From: Polycladomyces zharkentensis
GTDB taxonomy: Bacteria; Bacillota; Bacilli; Thermoactinomycetales; JIR-001
Length of the DNA stretch: 64,000 nt
NCBI RefSeq assembly: GCF_016938855.1
Contig: NZ_JAFHAP010000006.1
Coordinates: forward strand, 160,143-224,142
Direction of reading: 5' to 3'
Made by a program: the position numbers and the translations under genes. This document shows, one piece after another, positions 1 through 9,632 of this stretch (positions are counted from its first letter, which is position 1; the number at the start of each line of letters is the position of its first letter). The notes under the pieces are model-generated. The model worked only from the letters and a program-made list of their open reading frames with translations. It did not search any database and had not been told where the DNA came from.

Positions 1-240
1 CCAAGGGTCACATTGCTTTCCCGGCTCGTTCCACCTGCGCCCTGCAGGACGCAGATGATAACCGTTCAGACCCGGTCAGCGCAGAGTGCGGGCAAAGTAC
101 GCTTCGCTTTGAGGAAATTGCCCGCGATTTCATCCTGCGCTTTCCGGGTCTGCGCTCAGCCGGGGCTTGGTAAGTCGCTCGCCTGGGGAAACATTGCTCT
201 CTTACTGAATGTCGAGACACCCTGGACTCCGGAATACGCA
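1..240. other. left edge, no gene recognised
   Basis: Open frames exist here on both strands, but none resembles a known protein, has a ribosome binding site, or keeps a plausible composition (the frames are rich in Arg and Ser). I see nothing I can support as a gene. Confidence 0.4.
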
Positions 241-243
241 AAA

Positions 244-273
244 CCCCCCTTGACTGTATCAAGTCAAGGGGGG
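244..273 (-). terminator. intrinsic terminator after the DUF1002 gene
   Basis: A 12-bp perfect stem (CCCCCCTTGACT at 244-255 pairing with AGTCAAGGGGGG at 262-273) lies just past the stop of the leftward DUF1002 gene. Only four T follow it on the minus strand, so it is stem-strong but T-poor. Confidence 0.7.
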
Positions 274-279
274 TGGGTT

Positions 280-1164
280 TCACCGGAACAGAGATTTGAT
301 CCATTCGATCAACTGCGTGAACCATTCAACCAACATTGCGAAGAAGCCTTCCGCTTCCTTGGAGTTCAGGACCTGCTGGAATTGATCCTGGAAGTTTTTC
401 AGTTGGTTGGTTACGTTGTCCCAGTTGATGTTCAGGTTGGACAAGTTTTGCGTAAACTGTGTCAGTTGGGTGATCTGTTGGTTGGTCAGATTGATATTGA
501 GATCACCCGCCACATTGATGACGATGTCGCGGAATTCTTCCGGTGTCTGCGGTTGCTGTTTGGCTACCTCTTCCTTCAATCTCAACATGAATTCGGTCGC
601 TTTTTCACTGCCGATCTGTTTGGCCAGTTCCGCAGTGCGCACGATTTCCTCGTTGGCGACCTGTTTTTGCTCTTCGCTGATCTTGGTACCGGTGGCCGCC
701 TCAAACGCCTTCAGGATACCGGTCAGCCCGGCCGTGCCCGATACCGGTTTCGGTGCGGTGACGTACACGTCCGCATCTTTGACGCCGGCGGTGATCAAGG
801 CATTGGCATACATCGTGTTGGTAATGGTTGTGATGTTGTGCGTTTGCACTTTGATACCCGACCCGGCGTCCGTCAACGTGATTTTCGCGGATGAGAGCGC
901 CCGCGAACCGATGGTCGCCTTGCTCAAGTATTTTCCGAGGTATTGATGCTCTTCCGCATTGGTGACTTCGATGATCTTCACATCATTGGACACGTTCATT
1001 TCATTGAGAATGGCCTGGCGCTCCTGTTGGGTGAGGTCTTGTCCCAGCGTGACCACCGTCTCTCCCACCACGGCGTCGGCGGACGCGACGGACGGGAGAA
1101 ACCAGGTGAATAAGAATATGCTCAGGATGCCAAGGCCGATGTTTCTCAGCCAAGTTTTCTTCAT
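280..1164 (-). CDS. secreted DUF1002 protein (YpuA-like)
   Basis: 294 aa. A signal peptide is visible at residues 1-29 (KK, then a hydrophobic run, then SVASADA), so the protein is probably exported. The body, starting at GETVVTLGQDLTQQERQ, matches the DUF1002 family typified by B. subtilis YpuA, whose biochemical role is unknown. The C-terminal third is rich in Asn and Gln and the tail is amphipathic (WFTQLIEWIKSLFR). It lies 88 bp downstream of the PBP gene in the same direction with its own RBS (aaggggg), so the two may be co-transcribed as envelope genes. The family call is firm; the function is not known. Confidence 0.85.
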   Translation of the reverse strand: MKKTWLRNIGLGILSIFLFTWFLPSVASADAVVGETVVTLGQDLTQQERQAILNEMNVSNDVKIIEVTNAEEHQYLGKYLSKATIGSRALSSAKITLTDAGSGIKVQTHNITTITNTMYANALITAGVKDADVYVTAPKPVSGTAGLTGILKAFEAATGTKISEEQKQVANEEIVRTAELAKQIGSEKATEFMLRLKEEVAKQQPQTPEEFRDIVINVAGDLNINLTNQQITQLTQFTQNLSNLNINWDNVTNQLKNFQDQFQQVLNSKEAEGFFAMLVEWFTQLIEWIKSLFR

Positions 1165-1252
1165 TTGCGTATAACCCCCTTCTCGTTATATATAGACGTA
1201 GTTTTCCCCGAAGATGTTTCGCTCATGGATGATTTTACATGGAAAGGAATAA

Positions 1253-3262
1253 TCAAGAGCCGCCGGACGCATAATGTTGCTGAATAAATGTTTTCATCAT
1301 CGGCTGGAGATAATGACTGCCGCCGCGATCCTTTACATCCTCCACAAACATGGTGGTGACGAGATCGGGTTGTTTGCCGGGTTTGCCGGTGATGGTGCAC
1401 AACCATCCGTATTCCGTTCCGTTTTTGTCGTCTTTGCTTTTTTTCAATTCGGCCGTTCCTGTTTTGGCGGCGATACGTACCCCTGAAACGGACATACTGT
1501 GGGCGGTTCCGTGCGGATCGGTGACGACGGAAGTCAAGAGATCACTCACTTGCTGGGCCACCTGCGGCTTGATGACACCCGCTTTCCACACTTTGGGCCG
1601 GACGGGCTGTTTACCGTCCATTATCAATACGGGCTGCATGATGTTCCCCTTGTTGGCAAATGCCGTGTACATCATGGCCAGATGGAACGGACTCACTTCG
1701 ATTTGCGCCTGTCCGTAGGAACTGTTGGCCAATTGCACCTCATTGTCGATTTTGCCGTTGGCGGCGATCTGAGAAGGCTCGATCGGGTAAGGGAAAGGGA
1801 TCTCCTTTTCAAAGCCGAATTTTTTCAGGTACAGGTTCATGTTGCGTACGCCGATCATCAAGCCTGCCCGCGCGAAATAGATGTTGTCGGACCAGGCCAA
1901 TCCTTTGCGAAGATCGATGGGGCCGCCCGGATTGTCAACCCGCGTGATATAAAAATCGCCCCAGCCGGGCTTTTGCCATTTGCCGGCGGAAGTATCAAAG
2001 GTGGTGTTGGGCTTTACTTTCCCCGTATCCAACCCGATGGCCGCCACGATGCTTTTCATCGTGGAACCGGGCGTGTAGGTGTATTTGAACCGGCTCATCA
2101 GCGGCATGGTCGGACCGTTGACCCGCTTCCATTCGGAAGAAGGAAACCCGTTGATGAACATATTGGGATCGTAGGAAGGTGCGCTCACCATGGCCAGCAC
2201 TTCGCCCGTTTTCGGGTTGATGGCGACGGCGGCGCCTTTGTCCTTCCGAATACCGTTGTACAATCGGCGTTGTGTGTTCACATCGATGGTAAGACGAAAA
2301 CTTTCGCCGTCTTGTCCCGGTCGTTGTGCCAACACTTTTTTCGTTTGTCCGTTCGCATCGACGATCAGCAAACGATGTCCGTGGCGGGGACGCAAACGTT
2401 CTTCCCACACTTGCTCCAAACCGCGTTGACCGACCCAGTCCCCTTGCTCATATCCCTGGTTTTTGAGTTTCTTCAACTGTTCGGAGGAGATGGGGCGTAT
2501 GTAACCGATCAAATGGGCGGTCGCCTCTTTTTGCGGGTAAACACGCTTGCTCTCCATACGGATATCCACACCGGGGATTGCTTTCAACGCCGGAATTTTT
2601 CCGCGGTCTGCCAAGTCCAACGTGCCCACTTCCACCCGGTCCGATTGCTTCGACTTCAGTTTTCCGGCCAACCGGGCTGGACTCAATCCCAACAGTTGGG
2701 CCAACTTTTGCTGGGTTTTGGTGTCCGTGATTTGTTTCGGAAGAACCGAAACATGGTATTTGACTTCGTTGATGGCGAGCGGTTCACCATTGCGGTCGTG
2801 GATTTCTCCTCGTAGGTTTTCATTGGTGCGCTCGATTTTGATCAGGTCGTTTTCGCCGAGTCCGGGGAGGAGGACAGCGGTTGTCCACTGAATTCGCCAT
2901 CCGGCCTCTTTTTCTTTCACCCATTGCGCAGCCGATTGAAACGTCAGATCACCGAACGCCTTGGTGGACCGGACCATCCGGAAGGGGATGACGTGTCCTT
3001 TCGGTTTGGCGGGTTCCAGTTGGATCTTTGTCTGACCGATCGAGGAAGCAACTTGACGGTGCTGCTTGACGAAATCCTGTTTGCTGATGCGCTTTTTGGA
3101 TGTGGCACTCAGCAGGTCGTACATTTTTTCATATTGTCCTTGTTCCCACAATGATAGATAGTCTTCCATCGCAGGCATGGGTCCCGGGTCCGTTTCACAA
3201 CCGAAAAGGAAACCGAAAGATAAGATACAAACGATAATGACAGAAAGCATGCTGGTACGCAT
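1253..3262 (-). CDS. pbpC: class B penicillin-binding protein, PbpC/PBP3-like lipoprotein
   Basis: 669 aa transpeptidase that cross-links peptidoglycan on the outer face of the membrane. It starts with a lipoprotein signal (FLFGC lipobox, Cys at about residue 22). An NTF2-like MecA_N domain follows (about 28-140), then a PBP dimerisation domain (about 150-310) and the transpeptidase domain. All three catalytic motifs are present: S-x-x-K as STMK in TPGSTMKS, SxN as SDN in WSDNIYFAR, and KTG in AAKTGTAEL. This architecture matches B. subtilis PbpC and the low-affinity PBP2a/PBP5 group. Nothing suggests acquired resistance. The symbol is by similarity of architecture. Confidence 0.9.
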   Translation of the reverse strand: MRTSMLSVIIVCILSFGFLFGCETDPGPMPAMEDYLSLWEQGQYEKMYDLLSATSKKRISKQDFVKQHRQVASSIGQTKIQLEPAKPKGHVIPFRMVRSTKAFGDLTFQSAAQWVKEKEAGWRIQWTTAVLLPGLGENDLIKIERTNENLRGEIHDRNGEPLAINEVKYHVSVLPKQITDTKTQQKLAQLLGLSPARLAGKLKSKQSDRVEVGTLDLADRGKIPALKAIPGVDIRMESKRVYPQKEATAHLIGYIRPISSEQLKKLKNQGYEQGDWVGQRGLEQVWEERLRPRHGHRLLIVDANGQTKKVLAQRPGQDGESFRLTIDVNTQRRLYNGIRKDKGAAVAINPKTGEVLAMVSAPSYDPNMFINGFPSSEWKRVNGPTMPLMSRFKYTYTPGSTMKSIVAAIGLDTGKVKPNTTFDTSAGKWQKPGWGDFYITRVDNPGGPIDLRKGLAWSDNIYFARAGLMIGVRNMNLYLKKFGFEKEIPFPYPIEPSQIAANGKIDNEVQLANSSYGQAQIEVSPFHLAMMYTAFANKGNIMQPVLIMDGKQPVRPKVWKAGVIKPQVAQQVSDLLTSVVTDPHGTAHSMSVSGVRIAAKTGTAELKKSKDDKNGTEYGWLCTITGKPGKQPDLVTTMFVEDVKDRGGSHYLQPMMKTFIQQHYASGGS

Positions 3263-3305
3263 GTGTGCTGTTCACCTCCGTCAGATGAAAATCGGGAAAG
3301 AGAAA

Positions 3306-3327
3306 GGGCGGCCGATTGGAACCGCCC
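3306..3327 (-). terminator. intrinsic terminator after fumarase
   Basis: GGGCGG (3306-3311) pairs with CCGCCC (3322-3327). Read leftward it is followed by TTTCTCTTT. It sits 15 bases past the stop of the leftward fumarase gene. Confidence 0.7.
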
Positions 3328-3341
3328 TGGTTTGTACGAGG

Positions 3342-4883
3342 TCAGACGAAAACGGGGTCTTTGAATTGCGCCAGTTTCTCCAGTGCGCTTTTCTCCACGT
3401 CTTTATGCAGGCTGTTGCCGTGGGCATCCATCGTGACGATGGCGGCAAAGTTTCGCACACGAAGATGCCACATGGCTTCCGGTATGCCGAACTCCAGAAA
3501 ATCGACGCCTTCAACGCCGGTGATGCAGTCCGCATAGTATTGAGCGGCGCCGCCGATGGCATTCAGGTAGACCGCCCCGTGTTCCTTCAGTGCGGACAGT
3601 GTTTTTTCACCCATGCCACCTTTCCCGATGACCGCGCGGATGCCGAATTTGCGGATGATATCCGCCTGATAGGGCTCCTCCCGGATGCTTGTGGTCGGTC
3701 CGGCGGCCTTCACTTGCCAATTGCCGTCCTTGTCTTTGAGCATCACCGGGCCGCAATGGTAGATCACGCCGCCGTTGAGATCCACCGGCGAATCGTGGTC
3801 AATCAGGTATTTGTGCAAGGCGTCCCGGCCGGTATGGATCAGCCCGTTGAGAATGACGATGTCACCTACACGCAGTTGCCGGATTTGTTCTTCCGTGATC
3901 GGCGTGGTGAGGGTGATTTCGCGGTTGCCCTTCTTTTCGCCGACCCATTCGCTCATTTCGGGTGCAGGAATATCCTCCACCTTCGGTGCGTCGGTATACA
4001 GCCATCGTTTGATCTCGCCGGTTTCGGGGTCCAGAACGACGCCTTGCCGACGAAACGCCCAACAGTTGTAAGCGACGGAGACGAAGAAGCTGGCCGGAAT
4101 CCGGTTGATGGCACCGATCTTGCAGCCCAACAGTGTGACATCGCCACCGAATCCCATCGTACCGATGCCCAGCTGGTTGGCCGCTTCCATGATGTACGCT
4201 TCCAGTTTGGCCAACTCTGGATTGGGGTTGACGTCGTGCACCGGACGGAACAGTTGCTCTTTGGCCAGTTGATATCCGGTCGTCCGGTCTCCGCCGATGC
4301 CCACTCCGATAAAACCGGCACTGCAACCTTGGCCTTGGGCTTGGTAGACGGCGTGCAGGATGCATTTGCGGATTCCATCCAAATCCCGTCCCGCTCGACC
4401 CAATCCTTCCAGTTCACAGGGGAGGCTGTATTGGATGTTTTTGTTTTCACAACCGCCGCCCTTCAGGATCAGGCGCACCTCGATTTCGTCTTTTTCCCAC
4501 TGCTCAAAATGAATCACCGGAATCCCCGGCCCCAGGTTGTCGCCGCTGTTTTTCCCGGTAAGTGAGTCCACGGAGTTGGGACGCAGTTTGCCCAAGCGGG
4601 TTGCTTCGGCAATCGCTTCGTGGATCGCTTCCTTCATGCGGATTTGGTTGATACCGACGGGGACCCGAATCTCAAACGTCGGCATCCCGGTGTCCTGACA
4701 AATCGGGGAAACGTTTTCTTCCGCCATCCGAATGTTGTCCGAGATGGTGGATAGCGCCAAACCTGCCCGTGTGCCCGCGTTTTCACGCATTTTGGCGCGT
4801 TGGATGGCGGCACGCACATCCGGGGGCAGATTGGTCGAGGTTTCCGTGATCAATTTCAGCATGGATTCCTTGAGCGCGCGCAT
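3342..4883 (-). CDS. fumA: class I fumarate hydratase, iron-sulfur
   Basis: 513 aa. Catalyses reversible hydration of fumarate to L-malate in the TCA cycle, in the cytoplasm. It is the single-chain class I enzyme, with alpha and beta parts fused. The alpha part shows the three cysteines expected to bind the [4Fe-4S] cluster, in the contexts CQDTGMP, GGGCENKN and QGCSAGFIGVGIGGDR. The beta part (about 320-513) has GDIVILNGLIHTGRD and the FGIRAVIGKGGM segment typical of the family. ATG start with an AAGGGG RBS. It is a single gene with its own terminator. Class I enzymes are oxygen-sensitive; no class II partner is in view. Confidence 0.95.
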   Translation of the reverse strand: MRALKESMLKLITETSTNLPPDVRAAIQRAKMRENAGTRAGLALSTISDNIRMAEENVSPICQDTGMPTFEIRVPVGINQIRMKEAIHEAIAEATRLGKLRPNSVDSLTGKNSGDNLGPGIPVIHFEQWEKDEIEVRLILKGGGCENKNIQYSLPCELEGLGRAGRDLDGIRKCILHAVYQAQGQGCSAGFIGVGIGGDRTTGYQLAKEQLFRPVHDVNPNPELAKLEAYIMEAANQLGIGTMGFGGDVTLLGCKIGAINRIPASFFVSVAYNCWAFRRQGVVLDPETGEIKRWLYTDAPKVEDIPAPEMSEWVGEKKGNREITLTTPITEEQIRQLRVGDIVILNGLIHTGRDALHKYLIDHDSPVDLNGGVIYHCGPVMLKDKDGNWQVKAAGPTTSIREEPYQADIIRKFGIRAVIGKGGMGEKTLSALKEHGAVYLNAIGGAAQYYADCITGVEGVDFLEFGIPEAMWHLRVRNFAAIVTMDAHGNSLHKDVEKSALEKLAQFKDPVFV

Positions 4884-5355
4884 GTTCGAAACCCCTTTTG
4901 CCTTGGATTTCTGTATCCTTTGATCCTATACTATCTTGACTTGCTCTGCACGGCAACGGCGCCAAAAGCACTCCTTGCCGCGGGCTTCTCGCTTCATCCG
5001 GTGTGGCAGATCCACATCCATCCACGAAGGCTTCGCCCAAGCCTTCTTCCGTTTCTCTCACGAAATCTCACCAGCATCGTGGTTTTCAGTGTTTCCGCAT
5101 TCCACAGATTGATTGTATCAAAATTCGGTCGGACTGACGAGAGGGCCAAGGCCCATCATATTCGACGATTATTTATCATCCCGACCAGAATAGAGTGAAC
5201 CGGATCGTGTCAGGTTGTCCCGCCAGCACCCAATCACACGAGCCGGATTTTCTTATGCAAATGAAAGAGGACGCGTTTCTTCCCTTTTCACACAGGGAGA
5301 TGACGCGCCCCGTTACATGATCATCCTCTCAACGCTATGGCGGGCAGTTAACCGA
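4884..5355. other. intergenic, no gene seen
   Basis: About 470 bases between the fumarase start and the zinc-ribbon gene stop. It should contain the fumarase promoter (leftward). The open frames here are shadows with no RBS. I see no RNA gene or strong hairpin. Confidence 0.4.
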
Positions 5356-5601
5356 TTACATCAGTCGGTTCCGTTCAGCGGCTTTGATAAACTGCTGTTC
5401 CGATTCGATCAATCCGCACACACCGCACTGCACGCGGACTTTTTCGCCACTATAGGGAATGTACAACGGATCGTCGGGATTGATGCTGCCCACGATCTCC
5501 CCCGTTTTCGGGTCCTTTCTCACCGAATGCGCCACTTGTTCGATCACATGAAACCGACTGCGGTTGGTCCCGCACGAGGGACAAAGGTAGGGAGTTTCCA
5601 T
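5356..5601 (-). CDS. small zinc-ribbon protein
   Basis: 81 aa. Two CxxC pairs (CPSCG near residue 7 and CGVCG near 61) would bind one zinc. I do not recognise a named family. The ATG at 5601 is chosen over the upstream GTG because an AGGAGGTG RBS lies six bases before it. It follows the YodB-like regulator by 45 bp in the same direction, so it is probably co-transcribed and may be linked to thiol or quinone stress, but that is inference from position only. Confidence 0.7.
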   Translation of the reverse strand: METPYLCPSCGTNRSRFHVIEQVAHSVRKDPKTGEIVGSINPDDPLYIPYSGEKVRVQCGVCGLIESEQQFIKAAERNRLM

Positions 5602-5646
5602 CCCCAACACCTCCTGTCCCTAGTAGGCTGCCCGCTTTGTCGACGA

Positions 5647-5979
5647 TCATACCTGTTCGGCTTCTTTGAACTCCACCCATTGATCAGCCCATTTTTCGAT
5701 GGACTGGATGACGGGAGACAGGTCTTCCCCTTTGGGAGTCAGACTGTACTCGATCCTGACAGGTGTCTCCGGATACACTTTGCGTTCCAGAATACCGTGT
5801 GCCTCCAGCTCCTTTAACCGTTCGGCCAGCATCCGTTCGCTCATTTGCGGAATCTGTTCACGGATGTCGCGAAAGCGGCGCGGGGCGTCCAACAATACGC
5901 GGATGATCAAACCGGTCCACTTCTTGGCCAGGATCTCCATCGCCGCTTCATATTTCGGACAGATGCAACGGTCTGCCAT
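5647..5979 (-). CDS. HxlR-family regulator, YodB-like redox repressor
   Basis: 110 aa winged-helix DNA-binding protein. It matches B. subtilis YodB closely across its length: CPKYEAAMEILAKKW aligns with CPKMESAFSLLGKRW, and SERMLAERLKELE aligns with SQKMLAERLKELE. YodB represses azoreductase and nitroreductase genes and senses diamide and quinones through Cys6. The aligned Cys here is Cys7, with a second Cys at 5. It is probably autoregulated and leads the two-gene unit with the zinc-ribbon gene. I could not see a clear YodB box upstream. Confidence 0.85.
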   Translation of the reverse strand: MADRCICPKYEAAMEILAKKWTGLIIRVLLDAPRRFRDIREQIPQMSERMLAERLKELEAHGILERKVYPETPVRIEYSLTPKGEDLSPVIQSIEKWADQWVEFKEAEQV

Positions 5980-6273
5980 GGTTGGCTCACCTCACTTCTA
6001 TTATTGTAACAAAGAGAAGCGAAAACGTCATTATATCGCGGTTTGTTTCAGTTTATATAAAGAAGTAACATATTTAATTTAAGTATAGCCAGTTATCCCC
6101 CTCGCTTACCCACGTCCGGTTAAAAAGGGAAATACAAGAGAGGGCGAGAACTAAGTTTACTGGGTGTGACTGCTCATCTGTCAGTCCGACATCAGAGATG
6201 CGGAGCAAAGTTGGCAGATTGCACATCGTGGATTGAAACCATTGAAAGGGCAACAGCTGAGAGGAGAGAGAGG

Positions 6274-7887
6274 ATGGACCAAGAGGCAAAAGCTTTTTTG
6301 CAGGAATGGGTTCCGCAATGGGAGCAGGCGGATCGACGCCTGAATAAAGCATATTGGAATGCAAATACGACCGGCGAAAAAAAGCATGAGGAGGCGCTTG
6401 CCGAAGCATTGCGGGAACGCATGCGGATGATGGCCGACCCTGAGCGGTTGGACCGGCTGGCAACGTTGCGGGAAGCGGAGATCGTCGATCCGTTGCTTCG
6501 CCGACAGTTGACCCTGTTATATAACGAAATGGCCATGAGCCCGAGCGATCCCCGGCAAATTGAAGAGATGGCCCGTCTGCAAACGGAAATCGAGGGGGCG
6601 TTTGTCAGGTTTCGTTCTGAGGTGGCGGGAAAAACGGTCACCGAAAATGAGATCAGGGAAATCCTTCGCACCGAAAAAGATCCGTACAAACGAAAAAAGG
6701 CGTGGCGCGCCAGTAAGCAGATTGGTGTGGTGGTGGCTGATTCCATCCGCAGATTGGCCGAACTGCGTAACGAACTGGCGGCAGAGAGAGGGTTCCGCGA
6801 TTACTATCATATGTCGCTCACATTGAACGAGATAGAGGAAGAGGAACTGTTTGCGGCTTTGGAAGCGATTCGTTCCCGGACGGATGGGCCGTACGCCGAC
6901 CTGAAAAAGGAGATGGACGCTGTATTGGCCAAACAGTATCCCAACCTGCGGCCGGAAGGGTTGCGTCCATGGCATTATACTGACCCGTTTTTTCAGGAAG
7001 CGCCGCCGGTGTTTGACGTGGATTTGGATTCCCATTTCCGTGAGCGGAAGCTGGAAGAGCTGGCGGTTCAAACCTTCCGCGGAATGGGATTGGACGTGGA
7101 GGACATCCTCAGGCGCAGCGATTTGTACGAGCGGGACGGAAAAAGCCAGCATGCGTTTTGTTTGGATATGGACCGGCGCGGGGATGTGCGGGTGCTGTGC
7201 AATTTGCGGCCCAACGCGAAATGGATGGAAATTTTGTTGCACGAGCTGGGCCATGCCGTCTACGATGCCAATCTGGATCGTAAGTTGCCCTATCTGCTCC
7301 GGCGTTATGCCCATATCGCGACAACGGAAGCGGTTGCCATGATGATGGGCCGGCTGATCCACGACCCGGTGTGGTTGATCGAAGTGGCCGGCATTCCTGA
7401 ATCATGGGTTGCGGAGAAAGAGGCGTCACTTCGCAAACAATCTGCATTGTCCATGCTGGTGTTCATTCGTTGGTGCTTGGTGATGATCCATTTTGAACGG
7501 GACCTCTATCGTGATCCGACGGGTGATCTGGACACGTTGTGGTGGGATTACGTCGAGCGGTTTCAATTTGTCCCCCGTCCGGAGGGACGCCGTGCTCCGG
7601 ACTGGGCGGCCAAGATTCATCTGGGCACCTCTCCGGTGTATTATCAGAACTATTTGTTGGGAGAATGGATGGCATCACAATTTTTCCATGCCTTGCAATC
7701 AAACGGGGGAGCGTCCCATCCACTGGTCAACAACGCTCATGCGGGTTCATTTTTGAGAGAGCGAATTTTTCTCCCCGGTGCACGGTATCATTGGCAGGAC
7801 CTGCTGGAGCAGGCAACCGGTGAACGGTTGAACGTCGAACGGTTCCTGGAGCCCTTTGTGGCTTCGGACGGGTCTGTGAGGAAATAG
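6274..7887 (+). CDS. M2-family zinc metallopeptidase (ACE-like)
   Basis: 537 aa cytoplasmic peptidase (no signal peptide). The zinc site is HELGH (in EILLHELGHAVYD, about residue 324), with the third ligand Glu in ATTEAVAMMMG 26 residues on, the gluzincin layout. The N-terminal motif AYWNANTTG and the C-terminal LRERIFLPG...ATGERL are typical of bacterial M2 peptidases, related to angiotensin-converting enzyme. The ATG at 6274 is chosen because GAGAGGAGAGAG precedes it; the frame opens 36 codons earlier without an RBS. It is a single gene; its natural substrate is unknown. Confidence 0.85.
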   Translation: MDQEAKAFLQEWVPQWEQADRRLNKAYWNANTTGEKKHEEALAEALRERMRMMADPERLDRLATLREAEIVDPLLRRQLTLLYNEMAMSPSDPRQIEEMARLQTEIEGAFVRFRSEVAGKTVTENEIREILRTEKDPYKRKKAWRASKQIGVVVADSIRRLAELRNELAAERGFRDYYHMSLTLNEIEEEELFAALEAIRSRTDGPYADLKKEMDAVLAKQYPNLRPEGLRPWHYTDPFFQEAPPVFDVDLDSHFRERKLEELAVQTFRGMGLDVEDILRRSDLYERDGKSQHAFCLDMDRRGDVRVLCNLRPNAKWMEILLHELGHAVYDANLDRKLPYLLRRYAHIATTEAVAMMMGRLIHDPVWLIEVAGIPESWVAEKEASLRKQSALSMLVFIRWCLVMIHFERDLYRDPTGDLDTLWWDYVERFQFVPRPEGRRAPDWAAKIHLGTSPVYYQNYLLGEWMASQFFHALQSNGGASHPLVNNAHAGSFLRERIFLPGARYHWQDLLEQATGERLNVERFLEPFVASDGSVRK

Positions 7888-7935
7888 AGAACATGACTGG
7901 ATGATTCAAGGGACCTTTGGATCATCGGTTTACCA

Positions 7936-8670
7936 TCACATTTTCTCGTCGCTTCCTTGTTCAGACTGAATCAACTTGTGATATCGTTGTTTCACATGTT
8001 GAAAGTGTTCGCGGATTTGGGTTTTGGACCATCCCTTTTCCATATATAACAGCAGATGGTCCAACAGGGTGGGATACCAGGACAAACCCAATGAACGCTG
8101 GGCAAAGGCATGGGCGGCGATTTCCCTGGTCTTCCCTACATAGTCCCTCCGCGTGAACGGTCCCCAACGTTTGACAGGGACTTTGGGCAGGGTGCGATCC
8201 GTACGGCCGATGGTGTGTATTTCCAGATGATGAAACCACTCGTGAGTGAGATGCAATGCCACCAGATCATCTGATGAGACACGGTATTCGAAGCGTTCAA
8301 AAAAATGAGCCAACTGCTTGATGGAAGGACGATAGATGTCGATGGTCGGGGGTTTGCCGCGATATTGGGCGCGCGTTTCGATGCGAGGAGAAGCATGGTC
8401 GAGAAAGCGCACCCGGATTCCGCCGGCGATCAGGCGATTGATCAGATCGATGAGCTGACCATCATAGGGATTTTTTTGGGCGGCCTGTTCACCCCATTCC
8501 ATGGATGAACGAATATACATACGCACGTCCGAGGGGGAGAGTTGGGAGAAGTATGCATCTTGTTCCAACTCCATGAAGGCCAAAACGGGTGCAGGAGGCA
8601 CAGGCCAGTGTTGTTCCAGGGGGACGGAAGCGAGAGAAATGGTCGACAATCCGGGTGTTTGGCGGATCAT
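7936..8670 (-). CDS. putative HEXXH zinc protease, unknown family
   Basis: 244 aa with no signal peptide or membrane segment. It holds HEWFHH (about residue 144), which fits HEXXH, followed about 40 residues later by TREIAAHAFAQ, whose Glu could be the third zinc ligand. Proteins with this spacing are gluzincin-like, but I do not recognise a named family. It is convergent with the M2 peptidase gene. ATG start with a GGAGGAAT RBS. Function unknown. Confidence 0.6.
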   Translation of the reverse strand: MIRQTPGLSTISLASVPLEQHWPVPPAPVLAFMELEQDAYFSQLSPSDVRMYIRSSMEWGEQAAQKNPYDGQLIDLINRLIAGGIRVRFLDHASPRIETRAQYRGKPPTIDIYRPSIKQLAHFFERFEYRVSSDDLVALHLTHEWFHHLEIHTIGRTDRTLPKVPVKRWGPFTRRDYVGKTREIAAHAFAQRSLGLSWYPTLLDHLLLYMEKGWSKTQIREHFQHVKQRYHKLIQSEQGSDEKM

Positions 8671-8749
8671 GGCGATTCCTCCGTCGAATGAGCTGAGCGT
8701 TCACTGCAACGTTATGTCGAATACGGCTTGGTTCATTCGCACAAACGAA

Positions 8750-8772
8750 CAACCCCCTGTAACAGGGGGTTG
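8750..8772. terminator. bidirectional terminator after SASP gene
   Basis: A 10-bp perfect stem CAACCCCCTG/CAGGGGGTTG with a 3-base loop lies just past the SASP stop (leftward). T-runs are weak on both sides. Confidence 0.6.
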
Positions 8773-8796
8773 TGTGGAAGAAAGAACCATGATTGT

Positions 8797-9006
8797 TTAT
8801 CGGCGAACCGCCGCAGCAGCTTGTCCGCTCATTTGTTGTTCAGCCAAAGCGACCAGACGTTTCGTGATTTCTCCACCAACGGAACCGTTGGCACGGGACG
8901 TTGTGTCGGGCCCCAGCTGAACACCAAATTCCTGGGCGATTTCGGCTTTCATCTGGTCCAGGGCTTGACGGGCCCCGGGAGCCAAAATACGGTTGTTACG
9001 TGGCAT
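8797..9006 (-). CDS. alpha/beta-type small acid-soluble spore protein
   Basis: 69 aa. SASPs of this type coat spore DNA and protect it from UV and heat; they are made in the forespore and degraded by GPR at germination. The family signature is plain: [35 protein letters not shown], with the GPR cleavage-type stretch near EIAQEFG. The ATG at 9006 is chosen because a GAGGTGGA RBS sits just upstream; the frame extends 27 codons further without support. A SigG-like promoter lies upstream. This shows that the host sporulates. Confidence 0.95.
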   Translation of the reverse strand: MPRNNRILAPGARQALDQMKAEIAQEFGVQLGPDTTSRANGSVGGEITKRLVALAEQQMSGQAAAAVRR

Positions 9007-9050
9007 TCTTTCCACCTCTTCGTTATGGATTGGCTTGCAAGCTCTGTTTG

Positions 9051-9079
9051 TAGTTTGTGATACAAAGTCCGAATTATAC
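9051..9079 (-). promoter_or_regulatory. SigG-like promoter for the SASP gene
   Basis: Minus-strand GTATA (9075-9079), a 17-base spacer and CAAACTA (9051-9057), close to the SigG -35 and the CATnnTA-type -10. Its position 45 bases upstream of the SASP start fits. One -10 mismatch, so tentative. Confidence 0.4.
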
Positions 9080-9191
9080 CAATCCATCCGAAAAAATCCG
9101 ATGAGTAGACGAGTCTGTTGACAAAGTCGGAAAAACCCGTGTGAGACGGCTTTTCTCGGGTATGATAAACCGAGAGGAGTGATCGATACCC

Positions 9192-9605
9192 ATGTTTTTC
9201 CACGGGATTCCCTTTGTCCATCTGGTCAAGCAATTTCCGGTATTGCAAGCTTCCGATGGTCCGCGCAAATCTCCTGACAAACGGCAAGATGCCCGGCGTC
9301 TCATACGGCGTATCGGGTTTGAGCCGGTTCATCTGTTGCGGTCTTCGCCGGTATACTCGATCAGGCGTTGTTTGGAGGAATGTTTGCAGTACGGTGACAC
9401 GGTGTTTGCTTTTTCAACCGTACCATTTCCCCGTGTGCAGCTGAGTCAGCACGAATGGGGCGTTCGCCGTTTACCTCTTCACGCGGCGGATTGGGCCGTC
9501 ACGACGGACCGGCGGGCCATCAGATGGACGCGGGAGCATATTCCTTCCCTGCCCGTTCTGTTTTGTCAAGCAGGGAAGCCACCGTTTTTTCGCGAAAGGG
9601 GATAA
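9192..9605 (+). CDS. hypothetical protein
   Basis: 137 aa, ATG start with a GAGAGGAG RBS about 10 bases upstream, ending 27 bases before the M24 peptidase. No domain recognised. Rich in Arg and Pro, no signal peptide. A competing minus-strand frame covers 8949-9332 but has no RBS. Plausible as the first gene of a two-gene unit with the peptidase; moderate confidence only. Confidence 0.45.
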   Translation: MFFHGIPFVHLVKQFPVLQASDGPRKSPDKRQDARRLIRRIGFEPVHLLRSSPVYSIRRCLEECLQYGDTVFAFSTVPFPRVQLSQHEWGVRRLPLHAADWAVTTDRRAIRWTREHIPSLPVLFCQAGKPPFFRERG

Positions 9606-9632
9606 AGACAAGAAGGATTGGGAGGGATCGGG

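Noticed and set aside
13..894. long rightward open frame
   Set aside because: It lies antisense to the well-supported DUF1002 gene and has no RBS.
1499..2815. 438-codon rightward open frame
   Set aside because: Shadow of the penicillin-binding protein gene on the other strand.
6100..6270. T-box or other riboswitch before the M2 peptidase
   Set aside because: No T-box sequence or terminator/antiterminator pair could be found.
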